Shown: positions 33,871-43,496, counted from the stretch's first letter. The stretch is 64,000 nucleotides of DNA from Asaia bogorensis_B (GCF_900465315.1 NZ_UBIX01000004.1); one strand, 5' to 3'. Numbers and translations are program-made. The notes: generated by a model from the sequence alone, not told the origin.

Positions 33871-34926
33871 ATGAGTGCGAAAGACTTCCGAGCCCGGCTC
33901 GCCAAACTGCTATCAGAACGGGGCAGCAAAGCACCGAACGGGCATCACGCACGTCATCAGCCCCGCCCGACTCTGACAGAGCCTGCACCCGCCCGTGCGC
34001 CCAGCGTCCTGACCCGCCGTGCTGAAGCCCTTCGTGCTGGCATCCGTCTGGCCGGGGTCATCGTATGGGTACCGCTATCGGTGGGTTTCGAGGCACTGCT
34101 GCTCCCCATCCCCGGCGTCTTGAAGATACGCTGGACGCGGGTCATCTGGGGCGTTCTGTGCAAGTTGCTTGATCTGGATATCCAGATCGTTGGCAGCCCT
34201 GTCGGCACAGTCGGCGGACAAAAGGGACGCGATCGGGGTGAGCGCCCCGTTATCTATGTCGCTAACCATTCCTCCTGGCTCGACATCCCGGTATTAGGAA
34301 CCAAGATCTATTCCGTGTTCGTCGCCAAAGGCGACATCGAACGCTGGCCCATCATGGGGCTGGTCTCCAAAATCGGGCGCACCATTTTCGTGAGCCGCAA
34401 CCGGAGCACAACCGGGCGTGAGCGAGACGAAATGATCACGCGTCTTGCGACCGGAGATAATCTGATCCTGTTCCCTGAAGGCACATCCTCGGACGGGTCA
34501 CGCGTGCTGCCCTTCATGTCCACGTTCTTCGCGATCGCGAAGCTGCCACGCCTGCCCAAAAATGCGCCGCCCGTAGATATGCCCTCCTACCCGCCCGGAC
34601 TGACGCCACTCATACAACCTATCTCTCTGGTTTATGACCGGCTGGAGGGCTTACCCGTCACACGCACCCGACGCGCCATTTTTGCCTGGTATGGCGATAT
34701 GGATCTGGGGCCTCACGTCTGGCAATTTCTGAAAACACGCAACAAGCGGGCGACTATCTTGCTTCACGCGCCTCTGGCACCAGAAGACTTCCCCAGCCGC
34801 AAGGCACTGGCCAATGCCGCATGGTCTGCCGTTGCGCGCGGTGCGGCAGAATTGCGCCAGAACCGGGATATCATGCCGGGTTGGGAGCCAGACACATCCG
34901 TCGCTCGAGGGCCTGTCGGGGCTTGA
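33871..34926 (+). CDS. plsC: 1-acyl-sn-glycerol-3-phosphate acyltransferase family protein
   Basis: 351 residues from the ATG at 33871 (MSAKDFRARLAKLL); the earlier in-frame start at 33721 lies in the parS site and looks non-coding. The PlsC domain has the catalytic HX4D motif in VANHSSWLDIPVLG and FPEGTSSDG, with a hydrophobic segment before it. It probably makes phosphatidic acid or an acylated lipid such as ornithine lipid. The last residues (about RGPVGA) and the stop codon come from the left end of an IS5-type relic, so the native C-terminus has been replaced. Confidence 0.85.
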   Translation: MSAKDFRARLAKLLSERGSKAPNGHHARHQPRPTLTEPAPARAPSVLTRRAEALRAGIRLAGVIVWVPLSVGFEALLLPIPGVLKIRWTRVIWGVLCKLLDLDIQIVGSPVGTVGGQKGRDRGERPVIYVANHSSWLDIPVLGTKIYSVFVAKGDIERWPIMGLVSKIGRTIFVSRNRSTTGRERDEMITRLATGDNLILFPEGTSSDGSRVLPFMSTFFAIAKLPRLPKNAPPVDMPSYPPGLTPLIQPISLVYDRLEGLPVTRTRRAIFAWYGDMDLGPHVWQFLKTRNKRATILLHAPLAPEDFPSRKALANAAWSAVARGAAELRQNRDIMPGWEPDTSVARGPVGA

Positions 34927-35742
34927 ACCGTGAACGCGGCTTCGTAGCGCTTTGCGTTGGGCGTTGGGCGTTGGGCAGCCTGTGTTTGCCGTTGCCGCAT
35001 GCTTGATCTGGAAATTACCGATCAAGACGACCCTGCCGAAAGACGAGACGCCGTCGCACAATCGCGGCTGACGATGTCGGCAATTTTCCAGCGGTACCAG
35101 AATGGGATGACCTGGTAAGCCGTCCCTCCTGAGCAAAGCGCATAGTGGAACGCAGTCCAGTTTTTCTTCTACTGCGCGAATGTCAGCGCCCAGCGAGTCC
35201 TCTTTGTGCGGGTGGAGGGACACCCCCGCTTTGAGCATGGCATCCTTCCAGGGTACGGGCCATTCGGGCTCACTGCCAGGCGGTGGAAGCCGCAAGAGAG
35301 AAGGATTTTAGGAACACCGAAGCCCTCGAGAAGCACCCGAACGTTGATGTAGAGAATTTGGCAGAAAAGCCAGCGTCACCGCTGCAGGGTGGGGTAATGC
35401 CCCGCCTTTCACCCGGACGCCAGGTCAGGCCTGCCCCCCTCAACCCTGACCCTGCTTGACGTGCGGCAAGATGCTGCGCATGGCGCCCGCCGCAACCAGA
35501 CCTATTGCCAGAAACCGATTGCGCGAGCCCCCCGTGGAACACGCATTTACGCTCCGTCATTCCGTCCAGACGCGACGATCCGCAGTTTGCTTGCACAACA
35601 TGGGCGTATAGGCATTTGGTAGAGAACCTGCGGGCTCGTTTCAACCCGGGGGAGCAGCCGCCATCCAATACGGGAACGCTGGTTCTTTCTCTGTAACCCG
35701 CATCACTGCCGCTGCGACTCATATCAAGACCTCACAGGGCCT
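34909..35742 (+). mobile_element. Degenerate IS5-family element, copy 1
   Basis: An 834-bp relic. Its ends are imperfect inverted repeats (left GGGCCTGTCGGGGCTTGA, right TCAAGACCTCACAGGGCC). Translating the plus strand with frameshifts gives transposase wording near 35075-35200 (SAIFQRYQNGMTW, then AVPPEQ) and, near 35630-35720, ENLRARF and SFSVTRITAAATHIK, which match the start and end of IS5-type DDE transposases. Stops and frameshifts make it inactive. A second copy in the same orientation is at 40098-40924. Confidence 0.75.
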
Positions 35743-35965
35743 ATAACAAGGTTTTGTGTATGAACGATTTCGAGGCGCGATAAGATGGAAGGCGCAGAAA
35801 AACCCTTCTCGAACACCATCGAGGCACAACAATATCAATACCCGGTGATTTGATACTGGCTGAAAATTTTTTGAAATCTTTTAGCTGATTTGTTTAGTGT
35901 ACACTTCTGGCAATGGACAGTACGAAACAAAAACCAGTACCTTTTGCTTGGAAGTGACGCAATTC
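35743..35965. promoter_or_regulatory. A+T-rich region upstream of the glycosyltransferase-like gene
   Basis: Base composition becomes clearly A+T-richer immediately right of the IS relic. TTGAAA near 35870 with a TTAGTG 17 bp later could be a weak promoter, and AGTGTACACT around 35896-35905 is a perfect 10-bp palindrome. No gene is seen. Confidence 0.3.
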
Positions 35966-37327
35966 ATGGTATCGTCTACTAAAATCATCACATTTATTTC
36001 CGAGGGGCACCCATATGACGCAGGTTACGATCTAACAGCTTCCGCTCGTATTTTGCAAGAACATGCCCGCAACGTCGGTGCTAGTTTCAGCGCCTATTCT
36101 CCTTCCATATTGAGAAAATTGGGTGTGGGCGAGCTCATCCGTGAATATCCTGATGAAGTAGGCCTACACAACAACCCCTTCCTGCACAAAGTTGGATTTG
36201 CAGCATGGAAGCCATTTATTATCCTTCATGCAATGCAGTCTATGAAAGAAGGGGATGTTATTTTATATGTTGACGGAAACGTCCTCAAATATCACTCATT
36301 AATCAATTATGTGATCAATTGCAAAGAATTGGTCAGTGTTTGTCTTGGGGATAGAGATTTTTATATTGGGCGCGAGCACGAAGGTGATCTTATTCGCAGC
36401 ATAGACTACGCAAAATACAATCAAATTTGTGATATCGCTCTAAATTCCAGTCTCGCCAATCATCATCAAATGTTGATTGTTAATAATATCATTGCACGCG
36501 TCAATGATGTGAGCCGGCAATTCTTCCTGAATTGGCTGGCTCTCTGTATGCAGGAACGTTATATTCATCCGCCCACAACCCCCGATGAATTACATCCTGC
36601 CTATAGATGGTTCTGCCCGGAACAATCAATTCTGAATATGCTTGTTGTTCGGTATATTCTCGAGCAGCGTCTTTCCCCTGAATTCCCTGGTATTTCATGC
36701 GGGCGTGACGGGACTCCCCGCGTGGCAGATAATAGTTATGTCCATGCCGCGGGGGATATAGTTAAGCCCGAGATACCATTCGAGCAGCAATTCGAACTGG
36801 AAATACAAGAGGCACAGCGTCTTCTTTCGCGTGTGTTTTCAAACGCTCTGCCGCACGAAGATTGGAATTTCCTGCACTGTACATTTGACGATTGGACCTC
36901 ACATGAGGATGATGCGTCTACTGAGCTGGAACCCAACGGGGACCTGATTTTTATTGATGGGACCGAGCAGCGCCATCATCTCATTCGGTATAGAAACAGA
37001 AATCTGGATCATGCCGTTGTCATGTTGAACGTAAAGATAAAGTTTCTGGAAGACGAAACGCGGTTTCTGGTCAATCAGTGGGGCGGATACGATATATGTA
37101 CATTGTCAAGCTCTATGGACATATTCAAAAGTATTAACTGCGTTGATCTGAAATTCTTCGAAGAAGATGAAGACGGCTTTCGCGCTGTCAGTATTGTCTT
37201 CCTGAATTATCATGACTCTATTTCCATAGGTAGTATCAAGATAAATGGGACAGATCCCGGCGATGGTAAACCCATCTTTGTTTTCCGGGACCTGAGCGTC
37301 GCTTATCGGAGATTTTCAAAGTTCTAG
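35966..37327 (+). CDS. Putative glycosyltransferase-like protein, unknown
   Basis: 453 residues from the ATG at 35966 (GGAAG about 11 bases upstream); the frame also has an ATG at 35897. Visible: GFAAWKPFIILHAMQSM around residues 78-94 and GDVILYVDGN at 96-105, a pattern seen in uncharacterised GT-A-type glycosyltransferases where a DxD-like acidic motif follows a WKP segment. The C-terminal ~150 residues look like a separate beta-rich domain (LIFIDGTEQRHHLIRYRN). No signal peptide. Codon use is A+T-richer than neighbours, and IS relics stand on both sides, so it is probably acquired. Function is a guess. Confidence 0.7.
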   Translation: MVSSTKIITFISEGHPYDAGYDLTASARILQEHARNVGASFSAYSPSILRKLGVGELIREYPDEVGLHNNPFLHKVGFAAWKPFIILHAMQSMKEGDVILYVDGNVLKYHSLINYVINCKELVSVCLGDRDFYIGREHEGDLIRSIDYAKYNQICDIALNSSLANHHQMLIVNNIIARVNDVSRQFFLNWLALCMQERYIHPPTTPDELHPAYRWFCPEQSILNMLVVRYILEQRLSPEFPGISCGRDGTPRVADNSYVHAAGDIVKPEIPFEQQFELEIQEAQRLLSRVFSNALPHEDWNFLHCTFDDWTSHEDDASTELEPNGDLIFIDGTEQRHHLIRYRNRNLDHAVVMLNVKIKFLEDETRFLVNQWGGYDICTLSSSMDIFKSINCVDLKFFEEDEDGFRAVSIVFLNYHDSISIGSIKINGTDPGDGKPIFVFRDLSVAYRRFSKF

Positions 37328-37404
37328 CGTCCATGGACTAAGCCGGACGGGGCTGGACGAGATGAACTCAACGCTGCCATCTGGGAGCTACGTCGAACGA
37401 GACA

Positions 37405-38150
37405 ATCGGGTTCGGGAATGCTGATCAGCCCGCTGCTACCTGCCGAGGCGGGGCGTGGCCGCCCTCCGGCGGGCGATCATAGCCATTTCCCGACAGCATG
37501 ATGTGTATGTCACGGGAGGTGCGCAATCGTCTCATCTCCCGCCTTGCCATGGCCTGTAGAGTAGCGTGTTCTGCTTTTACCAGCTGTAAGGCGAGCAGAG
37601 CACGTTCGCTGCCTTACTCGGGATCCTGACAGGGTTGATTGGCCCTGACGGATCTGTAGCCCTGATCGGCAGCACCGTGGTTCGCGTTCATCACTGTACT
37701 CACGGGATAAAAGGGGATGGCCCGACCGAGGCGCTCGGCCGATCGCACGACGGTTTTTCAACCAAGCTTCCAGCCCGTCGCGACGCGCAGCTTTCCTTTC
37801 GCCTTCTCCCTGCCCCCGGAACAAGCTTACGCCCAGCAGGCATTTGCTCCGCCATGTCGAGCCATAGGTGGTTGTCTCGACAAACCTCCGACTGGTCGCG
37901 GCTACGACCCTCAGCAGATCCGGGTCAACATTTCATACACTAACGCTCGTCCGGTAATCCTGGCCTGACAAACCCCACCAGCCTTAACCGACACGCTTAC
38001 AGACTGCGCAACCGCATCGAGCGTATGTTCAACATGCCCAAGAGCTGGCGGCGGGTCGTCATCCGATATCCCAAGACCGTACGACCATCTCGGCCTCCTC
38101 TCGAGCGCCCTAGCTTCCCTCCAGATCAGCTTTTGTCCACGAATGCCAGA
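37405..38150 (+). pseudogene. IS5-type transposase relic (different family member)
   Basis: Plus-strand translations in changing frames read LISPLLPAEAGRGRPP (37420s), then VVRVHHCTHGIKGDGPTEAL and GRSHDGFSTKLPARRDAQ (37680-37795), GYDPQQIR (37900s) and finally YRLRNRIERMFNMPKSWRRV (37990-38050). These follow the order of an IS5-family DDE transposase from N- to C-terminus. Several stops and frameshifts disable it. It differs in sequence from the two flanking relics. Boundaries are approximate; inverted repeats were not resolved. Confidence 0.75.
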
Positions 38151-38553
38151 ATGCTCCCTGCTCCGGCCTAACATGCTGTTGCGATCATTCGCGCCAGAAA
38201 CCGGAGACGGGGCATGTCGCCACGGGTATTCGCCAGATCCATAATCATGGTGAGCCAGGTAATGCCGTCAGTCCGGACGAACTGCTCTGTCTGCGACTTT
38301 TGATCAAAACAGACAGGTTCAACGCATGATCGGATCACGGGTCTTGCGGTGTTGGATCGCTGGGCAGTCTGGGGCGCAGGCGTCGGATACGGGTTTTTAC
38401 TGTGAACCTGAATGGTTCGAAAACTCTCTCATGGGTGTTCCAAGTCACAACGATATCAATGGTTTATGATAATGGTCCGACTGGAAAAATAGGTTTTCAT
38501 CCCAGATGCGTTTATGATTGATTTCATATCAAACAAGTATTCTGGAGATTCTC
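38151..38553. other. Gene-free stretch after the IS relic
   Basis: About 400 bp without a credible gene. The left part may still belong to mobile-element debris; the right part (38440-38540) is A+T-rich and carries the ribosome binding site GGAGA (about 38543-38547) of the following GTG-started gene. Confidence 0.5.
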
Positions 38554-40089
38554 GTGAAGAAAATGCTTTTTCTGCTCAATATACTGACTATTTCATGGTG
38601 TATTTGGTTTGCTCATGCGCAATCCCTACCACCTGCAAACCTGAGTCACGATAAAAAGATCGGTGCCCTGAGTACATCGGTTTTGCAAGTTCAAGGTGGA
38701 ACCAGCCTCGTAAAGCCGGGTGCCTATATCCCGACAGACGGCCTGTTCATCAAAACTCCAAAAGGGGCAAACACAGCCACAACCGGAACGCTTTTCAATT
38801 ACAGTGTACCGCAGGCCAGCGGCGAGTTGATGATCCAGACATCGAACCCCGGCAATGATGTTCTTGGACTCATGAATGATGATGTGCACGGTTATTCCGC
38901 GATATCATTTTTCCAGAAAGACCGTTTCATCTCTCCCGATACACCTATCGGACATGGTGGTTTTGGGTGCGGTGCTGATTTGACATTCGGTCTTCCGCAA
39001 TACGGTGCGTGCTGGGGAGAGTTCGACCGTTTCGAACTCGCATCGTCAAACTTGATACAGCCTAGCCCATTCATGCTTCAGCAGACCGGAGGGGAATTTA
39101 TCAGCTACACCAAGCTCTGGGTCCACATGACGGCGGGTAGTACGACCATAACACTCCCGAGCGGAAAATTTCCCCACGACATTTCAGGCCAGCTTATTGA
39201 AGCCCCCAATGCTTATGGGCAGTTGGATCCCAACACGCTCATTACGGGTGGTGATGGCACGAGCAAAATTACGGTCAGTCGTGCAGCGCATAACACGGGC
39301 ACTTATCTCGTTTATTTTGGACCGACCGAATACTCACAGCACGATTCCATGGTCATGACCCCGATGGGTGGAATTGACTTCTATCCCTTCAATGGCATGT
39401 CCTGGGGGCAACCCACCACCAGGCCATTGCTTTCCATTGACCGTCTGAACAACGAAGTTGGAATTAAAAACCAGTACCCTGTTACTGACCTGGATGTGAA
39501 CGGTCATGTTTGCGTGGGATATCAAAGTGAGCCCGACAATGATCCAGATCGCGCCAACGGGTGCGTAACAGCACAAATCAATGCGATCGTCACAGCAAAT
39601 AGTGAAAAAAACGCAACCGCACTTCGTATCCACACCGTCAAAAATGACAGTCTGGATTTTACAGCGCTGACAACGCCCGTCGCACTGCAGAATGAGATTG
39701 GCGTTTTTGATCGTAAAACCGATGGCGCAAGTCACAATATTCCCATGATGGAATATCACATGGATGGTTCCAATTCCGTGCGCATCATGGCGCACCCTGT
39801 TACAGCCAAATCGTCGGCATATTCGTTGCTGATCACTGATTGTGGCACGACAATTTCAGTAACAGGTGACACGGCCATCACGAACACATGGGGCCTTCCG
39901 GCCGGTTGCCGTATCACGATCAGCAATATGGGCACAGGGATCGTTACGGTCGTGCCGGGCTCGAACTTGACCCTTGGGTGGTACGACACGAAACCCGAAA
40001 CGGGAACCTACACACTCCCCGGTCAATATTCGTCCGTAGTACTCGAAGCGAAATCTCAGAGCCTTTCCACGATCGAGCGGGGGCAGTGA
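38554..40089 (+). CDS. Secreted beta-rich protein, unknown (tail-fibre-like wording)
   Basis: 511 residues from a GTG at 38554 with TGGAGA just upstream; an ATG at 38518 lacks a site. The N-terminus is a signal peptide (KKMLFLLNILTISWCIWF, likely cleavage after AHA). The mature protein is rich in Gly, Thr, Ser and Asn with strand-like repeats; TDLDVNGHVCVGYQ resembles the LDVNG phrases of phage tail fibres and adhesins. Six or so cysteines occur in a scattered pattern. No enzyme motif seen. It lies inside the IS-bracketed A+T-richer segment and ends 8 bp before the second relic. Confidence 0.7.
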   Translation: MKKMLFLLNILTISWCIWFAHAQSLPPANLSHDKKIGALSTSVLQVQGGTSLVKPGAYIPTDGLFIKTPKGANTATTGTLFNYSVPQASGELMIQTSNPGNDVLGLMNDDVHGYSAISFFQKDRFISPDTPIGHGGFGCGADLTFGLPQYGACWGEFDRFELASSNLIQPSPFMLQQTGGEFISYTKLWVHMTAGSTTITLPSGKFPHDISGQLIEAPNAYGQLDPNTLITGGDGTSKITVSRAAHNTGTYLVYFGPTEYSQHDSMVMTPMGGIDFYPFNGMSWGQPTTRPLLSIDRLNNEVGIKNQYPVTDLDVNGHVCVGYQSEPDNDPDRANGCVTAQINAIVTANSEKNATALRIHTVKNDSLDFTALTTPVALQNEIGVFDRKTDGASHNIPMMEYHMDGSNSVRIMAHPVTAKSSAYSLLITDCGTTISVTGDTAITNTWGLPAGCRITISNMGTGIVTVVPGSNLTLGWYDTKPETGTYTLPGQYSSVVLEAKSQSLSTIERGQ

Positions 40090-40097
40090 TGAACTGA

Positions 40098-40924
40098 GGC
40101 CTGTCAGGGCTCGAAACGTGCATGTGGCTGCACAGCGCTTTGCGATGAGCGTGATGCCGCCTGTGTTTGCCGATACTGCATGGTTGGTTGGGGAGCCACT
40201 GCTCAAGGTGAGCCCGACCGAAAGGCAAGACGCTGCGCGCTCTGCGGCGGACCATGTCGGCAATTTTCCGGCGGCACCGGAATGGGACGGCCTCGTAAGC
40301 TGTCCCTTCTGGGCGCGGTGCATAGTCGACCGCAGACCAACTCTTCATCCATTGGGAGGGTTAACCTTTGGCGAGCGCTCTCTGACCAGGCAACAGCCCC
40401 CGCTTCGGACATGGAGTGCCTCGACGACATGAACGTCCGCCTGCCTCACAGGACGGCAGGACCCGCCCGAAAGGGGAGATTTCGAAGACACGGAGGCGGT
40501 TGTAAAGCACCTGGCCGCCTCGTGGAGGCCTCGGCAGAGAGGCCAACGTCGCCGCTCACGGGCGCGGTAAGGCCCTGTCTTTCACTCTGACGCCAAGGCT
40601 GGCCCACAAACTCCCCGTAGCCATGCCCCTCCCTGACGGGCTTGCCATACGCGCACCGCGACGTTGTCCACGATCAGGGTTATGCCGTGACCCGATTTCG
40701 TGAAGCCTTGAGGGGCAGAGGCTCACACCCTGTTATTCCGTCAAACCGCGATGAGCCACAGCTTGTCTGCCACATGGGCGTGTAAGCGCTGACATCTGAT
40801 GGAGAACCTGTGGGCTCGTCTCAAGGCATAAGAAGGAGCCGCAATCCGATGCGAGAAAACCGCTGCTTCTTTTTCCGTAATCCGCATTGCTACCGCCACA
40901 ACCCACATCAAGGCCTCACAGGCC
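40098..40924 (+). mobile_element. Degenerate IS5-family element, copy 2
   Basis: About 827 bp, homologous along its length to copy 1 and in the same orientation. Left end GGCCTGTCAGGGCTCGA and right end TCAAGGCCTCACAGGCC are imperfect inverted repeats. Plus-strand frames read ENLWARLKA and IRCEKTAASFSVIRIATATT near 40800-40905, the C-terminal wording of an IS5-type transposase. The transposase is broken by stops. Its right end is 30 bp from the stop of the TonB-dependent receptor. Confidence 0.75.
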
Positions 40925-40954
40925 CGAACACTCGCGACGATCGAAACACACCAA

Positions 40955-43156
40955 TCAGAAATCGATTTCTGTCGTCGCGTGATAGCTCCGGGGCAAGCCG
41001 GCAACTGCCGAATTCGTGGCATTGGTGCCTCCATCGACGGAACTCGGATAGACCGAAGCCCAGTATCGCGCATTGGTTACATTACTGACCCCGAAGCGAA
41101 TGACCATCGGCACGCGATATACGTGAAAGCCATAGCGCGCACCCAGATCGAGGGTCGTGAACGAAGCCACGAAACTGCGGTTCTCGTTATCGGCTGCGCG
41201 TCTGCCAACAACGTGCACGCTCGCATTGACCGCGCCACCCCGCGCCCAGCCGGGGTGATAATCGATCAGCATATTGGCCTGCACCGGAGCCACCCCCACA
41301 ACCTGCTTGTGCGATGTCAATGCAGAGCCTGTATTGCCAACCTGCGCATCAAGCCAGGTAACACCCCCTATGACACTCAGCCCGTCGCTGACCCGCCCTG
41401 CAACCTGCCCCTCGACGCCGTAATTGCGTTGTGTTCCCGCCTCGCGATACAGGCTGCTCACCGGATCGGTGAAGGCAAAACCACGTGTCATGCGAAAAGC
41501 TGCGGCACTCAGCATCACCCCCGACGAAGGGCGGTATTTTGCGCCCACCTCATATTCTTCCGAGCGCAGCGGTGCGAGCACGTCATTGGCATTCCGGCTC
41601 GACGCCGGGGCAACCGGCCCCGCCTGAACAGACCGCCCCCAGGTGCCGTAAAAGCTCGTGTGCTCGTCAAGCCGATAGATCAGGCTCGTCATGGGAGTGA
41701 AAACACCAGAGGCGTTATAGGCGGCGGTCGTGACGCCATTGCGGTTGCGGCTCGTCGTGTCGAGCCAGCTCCAGCCAAGTGTCGCCATGATGGAAAGATG
41801 GCGGTTCAGTGCCATCGTATCCCCCAGAAGGAGGGATTGTGTCAGGATCGACGCGGATTGATAACGCCCCGAGAAATAAGGCTGCGTCCCTGCGAACACG
41901 GTCGGGGCCCCGATACGGGCCGTTCCCAGTATCGTGCTCGCCCCCGCGGTCGGATTGAAATTGCCCATGCTGTAACCGTTCGAGCCGAGCACCAGCTGAT
42001 GCACGAAACGCCCGGTATGAAACCGGCCATTGACATAGGCGAGGTTCGACCAGACCCGGAAATCATTGGCGGTCGTTGCTGCTGTAATGGTGGTGCGATA
42101 TCGCCCCGTATCGTCAAGCAAGGCATTGGTGACACCAAAGACATTCCGCCAGGCATCCTGATACAGACCGCCCAGCGTAAGCGACCAGTTCTCGTTGAAT
42201 GTGTGGATGACCTTGGCCAGCGCCGTATTGGTTGACGCGTTATAACCCGCAAAATCCTGGCCATATCCCTGCTGCGCAAGATCGGGCGCCTTGGGCAGGG
42301 AAAGCCCCGTCGCAAAGGTGAACCCTCCGGCATAACCGCGCTGGGCATAGCTGTACTGGCTGGCGTCAATCTGGATCGTCGTCCTGTTGTCGAGCCTGAA
42401 ATCGAACGCCCCGGCAATCAGCCCGCGTCGCAGATGCGTACCGGGGGCATAGGTCGTGCCAGACTGGTTGAGCATCGTCACACGGTATCCAAACCATCGC
42501 CCATGCCCCACCCGCCCCGATGCATCGAGTGACTCCAGGGGCGCACCCGCCAAGTCCACTCCGAACACCAGATGCTCGCGAGCGTGATCTGTCGGGCGGT
42601 TCAGCGTGTAGTCGAATGTCCCCGCCGGATTCTGCGGTCCGTACAGTGCACCCGACAACCCGTTGAGCACCTGAAGGGAATCGAACATTTCGGCAGCATA
42701 AGGCGTCGTGATCACCATATTGAGCCCGTCCATACGGGAATTGGCGATCACATCCGCTTCGAAGCCCCGCGATTGCGGACGGCTGGTATTGGGGTCTCCC
42801 CGCATCTCAAGCTGTACCGAAGGCAGGTATTGCACCAGATCATTCGCATTGCGCGCCTGCTGGTTCACAATCACATCCCGTGGGACCGCCATGATGGAAA
42901 AAGGCGTGTCCAGTAGCGAGCGCGTGCCGAGCGGCCCTAGAGACGCATCATGACGGCCATAATCGGCCCCCATACCGGACGCCTGACGACCATGCACAAT
43001 CACATGCTCGTCTCGTTGCCCGGTCTGCGGCACGGGTTTGTCATGGCCTTGCAGCGATGCTGCCTTGCCCGAGCCCGTGACGATAGAGGTGCTCCCCCAA
43101 ACCAGCAGGAGCGACAGGCCATAACGCAGGGCAGAGCGGGCAGAGTGATCGGACAT
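40955..43156 (-). CDS. TonB-dependent siderophore receptor
   Basis: 733-residue outer-membrane receptor. Signal peptide, then the plug domain (LLDTPFSIMAVPRDVI, NDLVQYLPSVQLEMRGDP, RGFEADVIANSRMDGL, DSLQVLNGLSGALYGPQNPAG), then a 22-strand barrel ending in the C-terminal aromatic YHATTEIDF. The siderophore-type (FhuA/FpvA-like) plug wording suggests ferric-siderophore uptake. No iron-regulation site is certain upstream. The plug begins without an N-terminal signalling domain, so it is a transducer-less type. Confidence 0.92.
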   Translation of the reverse strand: MSDHSARSALRYGLSLLLVWGSTSIVTGSGKAASLQGHDKPVPQTGQRDEHVIVHGRQASGMGADYGRHDASLGPLGTRSLLDTPFSIMAVPRDVIVNQQARNANDLVQYLPSVQLEMRGDPNTSRPQSRGFEADVIANSRMDGLNMVITTPYAAEMFDSLQVLNGLSGALYGPQNPAGTFDYTLNRPTDHAREHLVFGVDLAGAPLESLDASGRVGHGRWFGYRVTMLNQSGTTYAPGTHLRRGLIAGAFDFRLDNRTTIQIDASQYSYAQRGYAGGFTFATGLSLPKAPDLAQQGYGQDFAGYNASTNTALAKVIHTFNENWSLTLGGLYQDAWRNVFGVTNALLDDTGRYRTTITAATTANDFRVWSNLAYVNGRFHTGRFVHQLVLGSNGYSMGNFNPTAGASTILGTARIGAPTVFAGTQPYFSGRYQSASILTQSLLLGDTMALNRHLSIMATLGWSWLDTTSRNRNGVTTAAYNASGVFTPMTSLIYRLDEHTSFYGTWGRSVQAGPVAPASSRNANDVLAPLRSEEYEVGAKYRPSSGVMLSAAAFRMTRGFAFTDPVSSLYREAGTQRNYGVEGQVAGRVSDGLSVIGGVTWLDAQVGNTGSALTSHKQVVGVAPVQANMLIDYHPGWARGGAVNASVHVVGRRAADNENRSFVASFTTLDLGARYGFHVYRVPMVIRFGVSNVTNARYWASVYPSSVDGGTNATNSAVAGLPRSYHATTEIDF

Positions 43157-43496
43157 AACCCGTATTCATGCCGAAACGAACGCCCTCTTGCCAGACTGCC
43201 TTGCACTGCCTCGAAGGTTTTTGCGCCCGATCCTTGAGCGACATGCCGACGATCATTGTCAGAAGCCCCCACCTCAGGCCGGGATAGCAGCTACCTGATC
43301 GGCATTGCTCAACCTATCGGTGAATTGCACATAAGGCTGATCACCCATGCCTCACGCCCCCTTTTCATGAAGCGCAACATGGGGCAGCCTGAGCCAGTCC
43401 GTCTCTCTTGCCGATGAGATGGAACAGTCGACCATTTCGCTCTGACTGACACCCAAGAAGGACAAGAACGCTCCCATGGTTTCGAGGACAACGCGC
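43157..43496. promoter_or_regulatory. Divergent intergenic region upstream of the TonB receptor
   Basis: About 340 bp between the divergent receptor and exported-protein genes. It should hold both promoters. TGACAATGATCG on the minus strand near 43250-43262 faintly resembles a Fur half-site but not a full box. No gene is seen. Confidence 0.35.

Noticed and set aside
38554..40089. Prophage remnant centred on the tail-fibre-like gene
   Set aside because: No other phage structural, integrase or lysis genes nearby, and the protein has a Sec signal peptide.
40979..42235. A 418-residue plus-strand frame opposite the TonB receptor
   Set aside because: His/Arg-rich composition and no motif; the receptor plug and barrel are clear on the minus strand.
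43245..43265. A Fur box upstream of the TonB receptor
   Set aside because: Only one half-site resembles the Fur consensus; the second half does not match.
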